This document shows, piece after piece, positions 36,624 to 49,226 of a stretch of DNA of 64,000 bases. The first letter of the stretch is position 1; every line of letters starts with the position of its first letter. Below the pieces are notes generated by a model, which saw nothing but the letters and a program-made list of their open reading frames with translations, was not told the DNA's origin and ran no database searches. The DNA is taken from assembly GCA_037367405.1 (NCBI GenBank), contig JAZKJV010003256.1:1364001-1428000 (forward strand), written 5' to 3'. Source of the stretch: Ottelia alismoides. Lineage: Eukaryota; Streptophyta; Magnoliopsida; Alismatales; Hydrocharitaceae. The translations under genes were made by a program, and so were the position numbers.

Positions 36624-39600
36624 TGATAACTGGGGTTTTCATCATGGGTCTAAGTATATGTCTCACACAGGGCAAAGACACAATCGCTGTAGCGACCCAC
36701 GACAAGAGCCCCAGTTAATCAACAATTAACCCACAAAAATAATAAAACAATTAAAATAAAAACATGGAGTTAAAATTTATTATAACTCTACAACAATGTG
36801 TATATCATGTAAGTATGTGTAGAGGTCGAACACAAGGAGTAAACATGAGGAGGAGGCAAAAAGATGCTCAAAACTTTGTCTTTTATCTCTTGTCCATTTT
36901 ATTATTTTTGTGGGTTTTAAATTTTTAATATTTAATTTTTTTATTTAATTTTTGATTTTATATCTTTATATTTTGATTTTTGATTTTTCAATTTATATTT
37001 CTTTTTTTATATTATTTTCTATTATATAGCATATATAAGGCTTTATATATAACATATAGTAGTATATTAATGAAATATTAATAAATAAAGATAAAATACA
37101 AATAATAAATTGTTTTTGAGTTTTTTTTAAATATTTTTCTATTTTTCTATTTTTCTGGATTTTTGCTAATTTTTTATGTATTTTTAAAGTAAAAAATATC
37201 CCAAGTTAGGGATAAATAAAATATCCTAAATTGAATCGGATTTTAAAAATAGTAAATAAACTCCAAAATTATCCAAATCAGTTTTAATATATAAATATTT
37301 TTATAAATAAAATAATAAAATAGAAAATGATATTTTTGGAGTTTTTTAGAATTTTTAAGATTTTTATAAGAGATTTTGGGGTTTTTAGATTTTTATGCTT
37401 TTTGTTTTACCATTTTTAGTGATTTTTTGTCTTAACTAAAATAGGATCAAATAGACTATATATAATATTTTTGATTTTTTTGCAAAATTTCGATATTTTT
37501 TGGTATTTTATAAGCTAAACAGAGAAAAAACGGGCTCCATTTTATTTTTAATAAATAGATTAAAGCAAAAAAATTGAAATGAAATATAGACGTGGGAGTA
37601 CATGGCATGAAGCATCTAACCCTATTTTTGTGGATTTATAGGAGCACATTAGCTATATTTAATAAATAGAGAAACAACATGAAAATATAAGTCCTAGCAG
37701 GGGCATTTTTGTAAATAAAATAAAAGACATGGGCACAAATGTAATTTTTCTAATTTAATAAAACATTTATTTAACTAATTTGCAATTACAAAAATTGATT
37801 GGCGCCTCTATGCAAAATTTCCGTAGTTACGTGGGGACTACAAGCGACTCTGGGAGGGACCAAAGTGCAATTACAGAAAGCGTAGCGGCCTAAGTGTAAA
37901 ATGCCCAATTTATATGTAACTCTAATTTTATTTTATAGGACTAAAATAAAATACAAAAAGGCGAGGTGAGAATATGCAATTTACCCCCAAATAAGGCGCC
38001 ATCGGACGACTGGGATCTTTTCACTAATACACGTGTCACTCATCCCATGGCCGGTACCGGTTCATAGATGGACATGTAGATTAGATCGTATGATACGATC
38101 CTACGGTCGTGGTTGGGCTCCATCCTATGGTGGCTGCTACATCTGGGCTGACCTTCTTAATCCAGCGACGGAGAGCGCATGAGAAAGAACACGGAAGAAG
38201 GTCTAGCGAGAGGAGCTTCGATCTCTTCTCTCTCGCGTCTCCGGCATCCTCCGATGCTCCAAGATGTATCAAGACGTTCCTGGCAAAGTCCCCGAACGGT
38301 TGGAGGCAGAAGAATGGGTGAAGGTTCACCGGAGCACCACAACAAGCTCGGAGAAGACGTGGTGCTCAAGGTACCTCTGACGAGCTTTGAAATCTCCTCC
38401 TAGCGCATATTTGCACCTCTAACTTGCACAGAACAACAGAGGGACTAAGGAAAAAATGCCTCGACCCCGTTAAACAGCGAGGTGAGGCATAGGGGTGTCG
38501 TGGTGGCGAGATACGGCTAGGTGGATGGAGGTGGACCTCGTATTTCAGATCTGAGGGGGATCTGTTGGGGCGAAGGTGTTTGAGGTGTAGAAAATGGAAG
38601 GGGAAGGAAATGAAGGTGGAAGCGGGGGTCGGAACTGGCGGTTTGGATGGTGAAACACTGCCGGAGCTCTAGAGCATCGACGAGGCTAACTTAACCTAAT
38701 CGAACTAATTAACTAACTAAAATGCATAATAAATGGCATAGAAACGATCCTAAGAACTACAACTACTTAGAAAATAGGAAATAGAGCTCAAACCTGGGTT
38801 TTGACCAGGGAGCAGGATCGCCGGCGATGGTGGCCGTGGGTGCATCTCCTCCTCCTCCAGCCGATCCAAGACCTCCAGGGGACTCCTTCTGTCACAAGGA
38901 TACACACTTTGGCCGAAGAAGGGGCTCAAGGATTCGGGGATGACAAAAAATGCAAGGAGGAGGAGATGGAGTTATTTAAAGAACATAATTAACACCCTCA
39001 TTGACTAGGCGAAATCAATGAATTGAACATATGTACAATAGATACAAGGGCTGGGCATGGATCATGATTGACCGAGGATTATTTCATGTGAAGCAATCGA
39101 AGACAATTGATGGAAGGATCGACTGAGAAAGATGCATGAAAATGGGGGAAAAGATTATTCTGACGCACCGGGGGGTCTGAAGGGACAGTTGACCAGGGGT
39201 CAACTGTCAACGCGCAAGCATTGGGCCACGTAGGCTCATTAAGCGACAAAACAACTTATTTATTAAAGAATGATTATTTAAAAATAATAAATGATTATGT
39301 CTTTGAGTATGAAATAAAAAAATGTTTATTATTTTAGTCAGTATTTTATTAAGTTTTTTATTTATTTTTTGGCTTTATTTATTAGTAGTTAATTTTTAAT
39401 AGTGTATTTTTAGGTATATTTGCCTATGTTTTGTACATTTTTATTTTATATATTTATTATTGTTTTTTTCTTTTCTTTTATATATTTATAACTTATTTTT
39501 ATGAGTATCAATATCTTTTTATTATATTTTTATGATGTAATTTGTATACTTAAATAAATAGATATGTATAATGTACCTATGTATTATATACACCTTTTTG

Positions 39601-40513
39601 TTTTTATGTATTTTATTTGATTTTATATTGGGTTTATATTTTTAGTAAATTATAGATAGTATTTACAATATTACAAAAATAAAAGGCCCACTTTTATTTA
39701 TATACAAGTAATAACATAGGTATTTTGCCTATGTTTTCACATGGACTAATTTTATTTTTTCTTTTTGGTTTTATTTTAATTTCAATATGAACATATGTTA
39801 TAAACAATAATTACTAACTTATAAAAATATAAATTTGTAAAAATAATATAGCATGAATAAATTGAATATTTTAATCGGTATAATGTACAATCGGGGTCAA
39901 AAACCTAACTTTTGCTCAGTAACTCCAAAAAATATAAAACCACCACCATTAAATAGCTTGTGAAAAGTTATATACATTTAAAGGTGATATTGATATGTTT
40001 TGAGTTTTTATTTGAAAGATATGAGTCTGTAAATTTGGATTTTTGGCTTTTTATTTTGTGTGTAAAATGAACATAGTGTATTATTTTTGTACAAACTCAA
40101 TTTTGTATTTTTATTTACATTATTATCTACAACTTTCATGTACAAAGTTTCTTCATTTGATGAATAAATAATAAAGAATAAAATATGTGTCAAAAATGTA
40201 TAAATAATGAATAAAAGAATTGGGTTTTCATTTTATTTTTTGTACCTTATCTCCCCTACTATATTCCTTGTCGACCAACTCAATTCTTGATTTGGTCTCG
40301 GGGTTTAGGGTCATAAAATATATTTGATATTTTATTCATTTTTCTTTTCTTCTCTTTATTATATAATTTTGGCATTAAAAACCATGTTTTGTATACAATT
40401 AATACAATAAATAATGAATGCTATTTTCCACAAATTAATGCCATTTACATGCATCAGTTAGGGTTTTTAAGGCCAAAATGATAGAATAATGGAGATGAAA
40501 TGGAGATTTATCA
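36624..40513 (-). repeat. G1 3' LTR
   Basis: Minus strand from 40513 (TGATAAATCTCC, one change from the other copies) to 36624 (GTTATCA). The polypurine tract lies at 40514-40524. Hairpin AACATAGG/CCTATGTT at 39713-39735. Open frames in the GC-rich part (38081-38403) differ between copies and are not genes. Confidence 0.9.
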
Positions 40514-42350
40514 CCCCCTATACTTGCCTTTGCTAGTCCCTAGCAATTACTTATGCAATAAGTAGAAAAAGAACAAAGAAGAAAAGAAAAAAAGAATAAA
40601 TGGAATTGATTTCGATTATTAAACTTGTCTTTACAAAATCAAAGTTTGGGGCTCAGGTTTGACCTTGATGTGAAAATGTGTGTGGAACCTGGTTGGGAAC
40701 CAAATTTAAAACACAATAGCCCTCGAGAGTCACAAAACTTGGTTCAAACCACCTCAATTGCCACTTCAGAACTAGCCTACATCATACACAAACCCTTATG
40801 ACTATGAACTGAAATAGCAAAGAAACTGACTTCTCCAGAATGACAACCCAATGATTCCCCAATATAGCACTCTGTCCTCGAGGAGCGGGTATTCCCTTCT
40901 AAGTTCAAGTGGCATCCAACTCAAGAGGAGGAGGTGAAGAAAATAATGGATGGTAGCCCGTGTAGCTACCTATCCTGGGATGCATGACCAGTGTAGTCAA
41001 GTCATCCAGCTGCAGGCTCACATGGTATAACTTTGATGCTCAAGCTTGCTTATTTCCATACAATATATATACATACTCCGACATGCATTTTATTTTTATT
41101 TGCAGGCCTGTCCACTTTATTTTGGAGTTTTTTTGAAATACTATTTACAGTAGGATTTACATAAGTAGTTTTTCCTCTTGAGCTAGAAGACTATCCCTCT
41201 TTTGAAGCATTATTGCAACCCACACTCTCCTATCATTTGACTTCATGGAAACTGGACCAAGTTAGGGTGCACTTCCCTCCCTAGACGAGGATGAATGTTT
41301 CCACTCGTGTGCGTCTCAGACCGACAAATCCAACCCCTCACCACTCCAACTAAGTTGAGCCAAGTGATAAATGCAAGTGTCCAAGTTAGGTCACGGCCGA
41401 CAAGAGTCATGCGTGCGTCTCGAAAAGTTCTAGTTAGTCAGTTGAGGTGACTTGAACCCATCCCTAAGTCTCAAAGAATTAAATCCTAATAGACCTGAAG
41501 TACCTTAAACCTAGTTCCCATAAGGTTCTAGCGTAGTTAGGTGCAGTAAGGTCCAACCAAGCTCCAATCTTCAACTTTATTGGACTGGTTCAATCATCAA
41601 GCTTAATTCAAAGAATATGAATGATATACAAATGCTATTTACAATGCAGAAAGAATGATGCAATTTTCAAAGAATTTGAAAATGAAAACAATTTTTACGT
41701 ACAAATTTTTGCAAAAAAGAATTTTGGCACAAGAAGTATAAAATATGTACAAGTATTTTCACATGCATGCCTATTTTTATTTATTTACAAGGGTTAAGAA
41801 TTTAAAGAATTTACAGGTTTTAACAAGTTATTTTGTTTAGGTATATATGTACATTTAAGAATTTTATTTATTTATATATTTTAATGATGCATTCATTCCT
41901 CAAATTTATTTGAAAATAGTTTTGAAAACTATAGTACAAAATAATTTTTGCAAATATTTAGAAATATTTGAAAGTCATTTTGCAAAGATTTTCAAACAGT
42001 ATACATAGATTTTCAAAATATTTTTACAAATATTTTCAAAATCATTTGCATATAGATTTTCAAAACATTTATTTCACACAAAGAAAGGATTTTTTTACAA
42101 ATAAAAATATTTTACAAAGGTAGAAAACATTTTGCAAAAAAATTCTAAACAGGTCAAACCATTTTTCAAATCATTTTGCAAATTTTTTTAATTTAATTTA
42201 TTAATCAGTTTATACAAAAAGAATTTTGAGGAATAGATGTTGTTATTAATTGATTTTTAAAGAATTATGTATGTATAGTATTTTTAGCTACATTTATTAT
42301 TAATTATACGAAAGTACGAGTTATGGCTAAAGTATATACATAGTATATAT

Positions 42351-42983
42351 GACCCCCTATACTTAGCACGACCTATGTCCTCATAGATCGAAGAGAAAAA
42401 GAGAAGACATAACTCGTACTGAGTATAGAAAATCTTATACTACAACGACTGAACAAGAAAGGAAAGAATGAAGAGATAAATGAAGAAGAAGGTGATCGTC
42501 CCCCCTATACCTAGGATAAAATAATCCTAAGTATAGCTGAATGTTCACAAGGCGGGGAGGGTCAAGGGTGGGAATAAATGGATCACAGCTCGGTCTGTCT
42601 CCCCCTATACTTAGGATGAGATATTCCTAAGTATAGAAGAGCAAATCAACAAAGGAGGAGACAATAGAGGGGATCAAAGATTGAAAGAATCCAGGGTGCA
42701 CACCCCCTATACTTAGTACAAAGTACGTCCTAAGTACAGAAAACTGACATAAAAGAGAGACACCTTTTCTGTAGAAAATGAAAATGAAAAGGAAAATAAG
42801 AAATGAAGAAAATACATATACAGATAGATGACAAGATCATATAGAATGTACATATCACTCCTCCTATACGTAAGGTGAAAGATCCCTAAGTATAAGCAAC
42901 GACCAGAGTAATGAAATAGAACAGAGAAAGAACAACATGGTGTGTACCCCCTATACTTAGGACAAGGTACGCCCTATGTATAG
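42351..42983 (-). repeat. Hairpin array, G1 copy
   Basis: Counterpart of 28544-29178 with the same spacing. Arms near 42505-42536, 42605-42637, 42706-42740, 42862-42893 and 42948-42983. Some stems differ from unit 1 at the same pairs (for example the last hairpin ends CATATAG in unit 1 and TGTATAG here). Confidence 0.85.
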
Positions 42984-43439
42984 ACATAAAGATATGGCGC
43001 AAGATCTGAGGTACACATGACATACCGGAAAGAATGAATGTAAGAAAAAACACATATATACAACAAGGTAGACTGGTGAAGTGCACGACGGTATCCGACA
43101 AGTGAATACAGTTCTCTCATCATCGTCTCCCTGTGGGAACGATGACGCAATCATATAACGAAAAGACACCCGGGTATACAGGCAAGTGGATGTCAGCTAC
43201 CAGGGCACAATAGATCGAAAGCGATAGGAGGGTCCGGTAGTATGAAGTAGATCATCGACTCATAGGATCATCATGACGGAAAAGAGTTGGTACCGTAAGA
43301 CCTAGAGGAAGAAGGAGTAGTACAGACTCATCCAAGTCTATCATGGTCTCAAAAAGGTATAAAAAGTGAAGAGCAGGAGACTTTCCTAATGCAGCGACAT
43401 GATATCCGGTGGGCATAAAGTCAGAAGGATTAGGGACAC

Positions 43440-44560
43440 ACCGAACACCATGAGAGATGGCTCAACCATACGAGGGTCGTCAAGGTAAGCAGACCCAGAT
43501 AAGTCAAAGATCTCAGAAGACTCAGCCCCATGCTCCAACAGAAAGGAGACACAACCAGAGAGGAGACCGAGTACGCAAATATGAAGACTTGACCTCGTGC
43601 TCAAATAGAAAGGAGGCACCAGAAGTGAAGCCGAGTACGCGGAAAAGGAAGTACCCTCCCGTAAGTAACCCTCAAGGAGTAGTACATGCTAGACAATGAA
43701 TAATCAAATAGAGCTCACCCTTACGAGGGTCATCAAGGTGGGCGAACTCCAAATGAGTCAGATCCATCAGACGTATCATCAAAAGCCATCTCGGTATGCG
43801 ATAGGTCAGCTACCGGAAGAAGAGACTGGCAGATCAAGAAAATGTGATAGCGTCCTGCAGACAACCCTCGAAGAGCATATTGCCAATTATGCAAAGAATA
43901 ATCAGAGAGAAATGGCTCTTCCTTGTGAGGACCGTCAAAGAGAGCAGACCCAAAGGAGTCCAGTCAGATAGGTTCCCAGGATCCGACAAATTGGATAAGA
44001 TCAAGGCAGTGGGGACCAGGAATACATGTCAGACGACTCGGTTCCGTGCTCCGGCAGCTCGGAGACACCATCAACAAGTGTAACCGAGCATAAAGAATAT
44101 GGTGCATTTCCCGCAATAGTCCTCGGGGAACAATGCAAACTAAGTAGAGAATAGTCATATCAAATCTCAGCCTTGCAAGGGTCGTCAAGGAGAGAAGGCT
44201 CGAAGGAACCGGATCCATCTGATGGATCCTCAGAGGAGGTCTCGGTAGGAGACAGATCGTCTACCAGTAGAAGAGACTGACAGATATAGAAAAATGTCAT
44301 AGTCTCTTGTAAAAAACCCTCAGAGAGCATTATGAACTAGTCAGTGAATGATCAGGAAAGTGATACTCATCCTTGCGAGGACTGTCAAGGAGAGAAGACT
44401 CAAAGGAGTCAGTGAATGTTGCCTCGTGCACCGACAGATCGGGCGCACAATCGGTACAGGAGGCTAAACAAACGAATCAGACGATTCAGTTTCGGGCTCC
44501 GACAAGGTGGAGACATGGTCAGTGAATGAAACCGATCGTAAAGAAATTGTTGCATCCTCC
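43440..44560 (-). repeat. Imperfect higher-order tandem repeat, period about 450 bp
   Basis: A phrase like 'gcgagggtcgtcaagg' recurs near 43470, 43722, 43923, 44173 and 44373, with alternating steps of about 252 and 200 bases, so two half-units make a ~450-base repeat. A second phrase ('tctcggta.g.gatag.tc..ctacc' then 'agaagagac') recurs at about 43790 and 44240. Unit 1 holds the start of the array (29650-30034). The minus strand may once have coded a repeated protein segment (SSEIFDLSGSAYLDDP), but no frame persists. Confidence 0.7.
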
Positions 44561-45341
44561 TGCAGATAGTCCTCGGGGATGCTGTGGATGCATGTCTAGG
44601 TCAATCAAGACATGGGAATGCTGGCATCACATCTCAGGTCCTCAAAATCAAGCAATCATCAATCCTCAGGAGGGCATAAGATCATGTGAGGGACAAAAGA
44701 TCCAATCTCATCAATCACAATGCGGTCCCTCAAGTCAGTCCAATAAGTTGAGATGGCACAAAATATAAGCAAAAATCCTCTAAGTGCCATGAGTGGATGG
44801 ACGAGTTAGGAGATCAAGGATGGATCCCTCAAAGAGATGAGTGAGAACACGTGGGTTCCGGTTACCATCACTGTGAAGTCCAAATCCAGATAGGCAATCA
44901 AATATCTAAATCAAGATGGGTGGAATCGCAAAATAGATTGTCTAATCATAGCTCATGAACTCATAATCAAATCATCTTAATACATCACATCCTCAATCTG
45001 GTGTGCGTGATCAAAAGTCCTCAAATAAGCATCACACCTAATAATCATGCATCATCAAAATCCTCAATAATATCTATGCATAAATCCAAAGTCAAATTCA
45101 CCAACTCCAACATACCAATCTTAACATCCTCAAAATGGACCCGACTTCCTAAAACAGTCAATTGTAAGTCAGAAATCTTCTATGCGAGCTATCCTACTAG
45201 CACAACATTCTTGGGTAGAAGAATAATGATACAGGGGATACGAGGAGGGTGGGAGAGATGAAAGCAGACACAGTCTTAATTGTGTGCTCCACACAAAGCG
45301 GGAACATATCCAAAAGTTCAAGGAGAGGGTTTCCTTGAGCC

Positions 45342-45346
45342 GGACT
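45342..45346. repeat. C3 target duplication CGGAC, left
   Basis: CGGAC, repeated exactly at 58632-58636 beyond the far end of C3. Confidence 0.9.
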
Positions 45347-45633
45347 GTTGGATATGCGAGCCCACGACGAGCCATTATGCAATAAATGTTATTGCAAATA
45401 TCATTCCCTGATCTGAGATGAAGAACAACTAATTTGCATAATAGGTCCCTTAGTACAATTAGGGATATGCACCATGGCTATCTTAATGATCATGCAGCTG
45501 TTGATTCAATTATTGAATCATAGAGACTGGTGCTTGGATGAATATCTAAAGAGTTAGATTGAGTACTCACCAAGTACCGTCAAATGATTGTTAAGAGATG
45601 ATCTCCAGCCTGAGTAGGAGATGACAATCCTTT

Positions 45634-45638
45634 CTCGC
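45634..45638. repeat. G2 target duplication, left (CTCGC)
   Basis: CTCGC here against CTCAC at 56259-56263, one CpG-type change between the two copies. Confidence 0.85.
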
Positions 45639-47993
45639 TGATGAATCTCAGATTCATCGCTCTAAGTCTCATTTATTAAGCTCAAATCCCTCAATATCAA
45701 CAGCATTTCTGCATCTATTCTACATAATTAGCATTCGTGCATGTTTTCACAAGAATTGCATTTTATCCATAATTTTTGCACAAAATAAGAAGACAAAAAT
45801 CCAAGCCAAACTGACCTGTAAATAGCCTAATTTCCCAGATTTTTAACTCCTCAACGCTAACTCCGAATGACACAAAACCACCTCTATTGTGTACATATCA
45901 CTAACAAGAATAAATGAAAAATACAAAAAAATAATTAACTCTGATAAGTGGACCAAAAACCCAAACACTAGTTTCAGGATTTTCGGACTAAAAGCCGCAT
46001 ATCTTCCCCATCTAGTGTCCAATTTGATCCTACTCACTTTCAAACTAATGTACATTCAATTACCTTTAAAACAAGACCAAGTTCAAGTGAATCGGAGCTT
46101 GTATGTGAAAATTGGGTTTTGGCCTCTTTTGTACATTGGGACTCGTCAGATGTGTTATGTCTTCTTAGGCGGGGATCGAACCCGGACCGAACGCCGCCCC
46201 GTGATCTTCGACAACAACCCTCGCTCATCCCGCCAACCAGCACCGGCTACCCTACCCCTCCAACCTATTAAAGGACTCTGACACCCCCCGATCCCTCATC
46301 CGCCGATACACATAGGCCACCCTCGTCGCGGTGACAGCGCCAGCGAGGTACCTTGGAGGCGAGATCCGAGCCACCTCTGGCTCGTTGCACCCACGACGAG
46401 TACCCCCCTCCGACCGTTGCGGCTCCAGCTCCGCCCCTTGGCGTCGAGCCAACGACGACCGTCAACGACACCTTCGTCTCCAACGTCGCCGACCACCTCT
46501 CCACCGACTTACGCTACGCCGCCGATCGCCTACGACCTTCATCTTCGCCAACTGCCGCTCCTCAGCCACCGATTTCGACTCCAACAGACCGCCCTTCACC
46601 GACAACCACTACGACTCCGCCGTCTCCACCATCGTCTCCAACTCTGCCCACGACAACCGTGACACCGCCATCAATGGCCACCGTCTCCAACAACGCCCGC
46701 TACTCCATCGACGACCACAACCATCTCCACCGACACCGCCTCCTCCGTCAGGGCGGCCGTCGCACAGCCGCACCTCCGCCTCTCTCGCCACCGGGCACAC
46801 AGCCCGAGACCCCAGCACGCGCGAAGTGCGTGCGTGGGGGACGCCATCCGCACGTCACGCAGGTCATGTGCTCTGCACGTGACCGTGGGTTAATTGCATC
46901 CCAGCCCCCCAATCCTTCTCTATTTTGCGCAAAGGCCCCCGCCTCCAGAGGGCACGTGCCACGCACATGCCCCTCTGGAATTTTTGCAAGGACACTCTTT
47001 GAAATACTGGTAATTGCATCTAGGTCCCCTTGCTTAATTTATTTATTTTATTTATATTGCATATGTACCCCTGTATTCCCCCTCAGTTCTGAACCGCTTC
47101 TCTACATTATTTTATTAATCCAAAAATAACATTTTGTTTATCAATTAATTCTCTACATTTTGACGTACTATAGATATTTTTGTGATTGACGGTTAATTAA
47201 TAAATAATTGTTTTTATAGAAATTTACATATTTTGTTCAGTCTGTGCTCTAAAATTCATATTTGATTAACCGTTGCTCTAAAAATCCCCGAAAAATCACA
47301 TATTGAAGAGTTAATTGTGCTTGCCATTATGCCCAAAAAGAATTGAATTTGCATGCATACTTTGCCCTGTAAAAATCATTTTGCATATTTCAGTGTTTAA
47401 TTTTTATTAGGTATTAGATCTTACATTTTTGAGATTTAGGATTTTTCTGAGATAAATCACCTAGTGGTAGATCTTAGATAATTTTGATCCTTGAAAACAA
47501 TATGTTTAGTATTTATTACAATTAAATATCGGAATTCATTTTGTTTGCATTTAAAAATTCATAAAAAATTAATATTGCATCTAAAAATTCCAAAACAATT
47601 GCAGTGCATTCATTTTGTCATAATTATCATCTCGGCCAAGTTTCATATTTTTCAGACATCGTTTGATCACAATTAATATTTTATCCCTAAAATTGGCCAA
47701 ATTTGCATTTTGCATCCCTTATTGCATTGAAAAATCCCAAAAAAAAAGACCGCCCCGAAAACCGTGTATGAATTTTGATAGACATAATTCTAGGTTGTTC
47801 CTTTGCCTCCTTGTGATCGACCTTGGGACTTGCCCAAGTAAAATAAACATAAAACCACTTGATTGAAATTGAATAATATTTGTGGTTATTTCTTGACCGA
47901 TTCCGATCGCCGCCTACAACGAACGACACATTGATTTTCACTCACAAAAAAATTAAAAGCAACTTCTTAACATCGACGATATTGGACACGTTA
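45639..47993 (+). repeat. G2 5' LTR (about 2.36 kb)
   Basis: Starts TGATGAATCTCAG and ends TTGGACACGTTA just before the primer site. It aligns with the 3' LTR except for two block differences: about 46139-46238 replaces roughly 685 bases of the 3' LTR (53873-54558), and 46630-46790 differs from 54950-55040. The core promoter TATTAAAG is at 46266-46273. The 258-codon frame 46353-47129 does not persist in the other LTR. Confidence 0.9.
46266..46273 (+). promoter_or_regulatory. TATA-like box of G2 LTR
   Basis: TATTAAAG, followed by GGACTC, conserved at 54585-54592 in the 3' LTR. The sequence becomes GC- and pyrimidine-rich directly after, fitting a start of transcription here. Confidence 0.5.
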
Positions 47994-47995
47994 GA

Positions 47996-48013
47996 TGGCG
48001 CCTTTGCCGGGGA
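47996..48013 (+). other. G2 primer binding site (tRNA-Asp)
   Basis: TGGCGCCTTTGCCGGGGA, one base from the complement of the 3' end of plant tRNA-Asp (TGGCGCCGTTGCCGGGGA), two bases after the LTR end. Confidence 0.9.
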
Positions 48014-49226
48014 GGCAAACAGCTTAGTTTTGTGTTTTGAAAATTCTTGTTCGGTTTTTCCGTGTTCGGGTAGTCTGACCCCCAAAATTTTCACTGTAAA
48101 TACCATTTTGTTTCCTATATTTATTTTCAACATTTATTTCTTTTATTTTATTTTTGATTAGTTTTTGAGTCACTCTCTTACACCCATCTCTCTTATTTTT
48201 CTTGTGAGGTACCCGGCGCACGTGGAGCGGTTTTTCAAGAAACCGACGCATCTTCACCGACATCCAAAAAGCCGTAATTAATTTAAGATCGAGTCGTGTC
48301 GTGATAGAGCATAGAGTCTAGGTTTTTAATTTCTGCAAATTTTAATTTCTGCTCATTTATAGCTGTATCCGTTTAGACTCTCGCGCGTGTAAAAAGACTC
48401 TGAACTTTTCTTGTGGTGTGTCGTGGCCTGTTTCACTCTCCGGTGAGGGTGGGGCTCGACTTGAGTGGTGATTAGGATAGACCTGCACATACGACTCTCA
48501 GAGCATTTTTTTTGATTGTGCTCGTAGGATCTTAAGCCACACTGCACTATTAACTCAGACGCACATAGGTCGTTCAATTTAACTCAATTCTTTCCCGCTA
48601 ATAGAACTTTTTGCTTAGGTGTGGTTTTTCATCAGCTTGCATTCATTTAGAATAATTTTTAAATTTTGTCTAGCATCCCACATGGAGATTGTGAGGATTC
48701 ACTGTAAGTCTTCTAACTGAGCATTCATTATAGCTTTCCGCATGCATCAGCTTTTCCCGAATTTCTCCCTCTTGTTTTATCACATAATTCTAAAGGAAAA
48801 TGGGACTGGACGGTAGACGTGTATTTGTGCTCATTTAAATTCTTTACTGATCACCTAATAAAACTTGGGACTGCTAAATATAACCGATTTCAAAATAACC
48901 CATAAAATCAAGAATTTTTGCGGGAGAGCAACCCCAACCTTGGATGTTTTTATTTTTCTAAGTAAGCGAGATACGGCACTTAAGACTAGAGCCCAAATCC
49001 GAAATTTCGGCACCTAACAGCTCGCTAAATTTTTGCCAAGATTGATTTGTCACCAATTAAAATTGAAAAGATAATAGCCGAACTCTTACGACTTCATTGT
49101 GTGAGTTGGTGAGCCTGGGGTTTGAATTGTGTTTGCATTGGTATGCGTGAACTGATTTCAAGATCAATAGCCGCACATTTGATAAATTTCTTTTGACTAT
49201 CCCAAGCAATCATCTCTCCACTTTTC
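48014..49226 (+). other. G2 leader (5' untranslated region)
   Basis: No sustained open frame. It contains the stretch 'gcgggagagcaacccc' (48920-48935), also found in the G1 leader on the other strand (near 59025-59045), supporting a shared family origin. Confidence 0.7.

Larger units (their letters stand above)
30059..43840. repeat. Unit 2 of the ~14 kb tandem duplication
   Basis: Direct repeat of 14701-30034 without the LINE: copia LTR, G' remnants, G1 3' LTR and G1 interior. After 43840 the G1 interior continues, so this is the unit joined to the original right side of the locus. Confidence 0.9.
40514..45346 (-). mobile_element. G1 interior, 3' portion
   Basis: Continuation of the G1 body between the 3' LTR and solo LTR C3. 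From low to high coordinates it holds the polypurine tract, the region shared with G' (40530-41240), AT-rich TTTTCAAA words (41880-42200), the hairpin array (42351-42983), a ~450-base tandem repeat array (43440-44560) and about 0.8 kb of AC-rich sequence (44560-45340). Minus-strand open frames (for example 45169-45375, 43386-43619) show no recognisable domain. Confidence 0.8.

Noticed and set aside
46353..47129. 258-codon open frame, Pro/Thr-rich
   Set aside because: It lies across the GC-rich R/U5 part of the G2 5' LTR, overlaps other long frames, and the matching 3' LTR frame ends early (54673-55056) with different sequence. Chance frame in stop-poor DNA.
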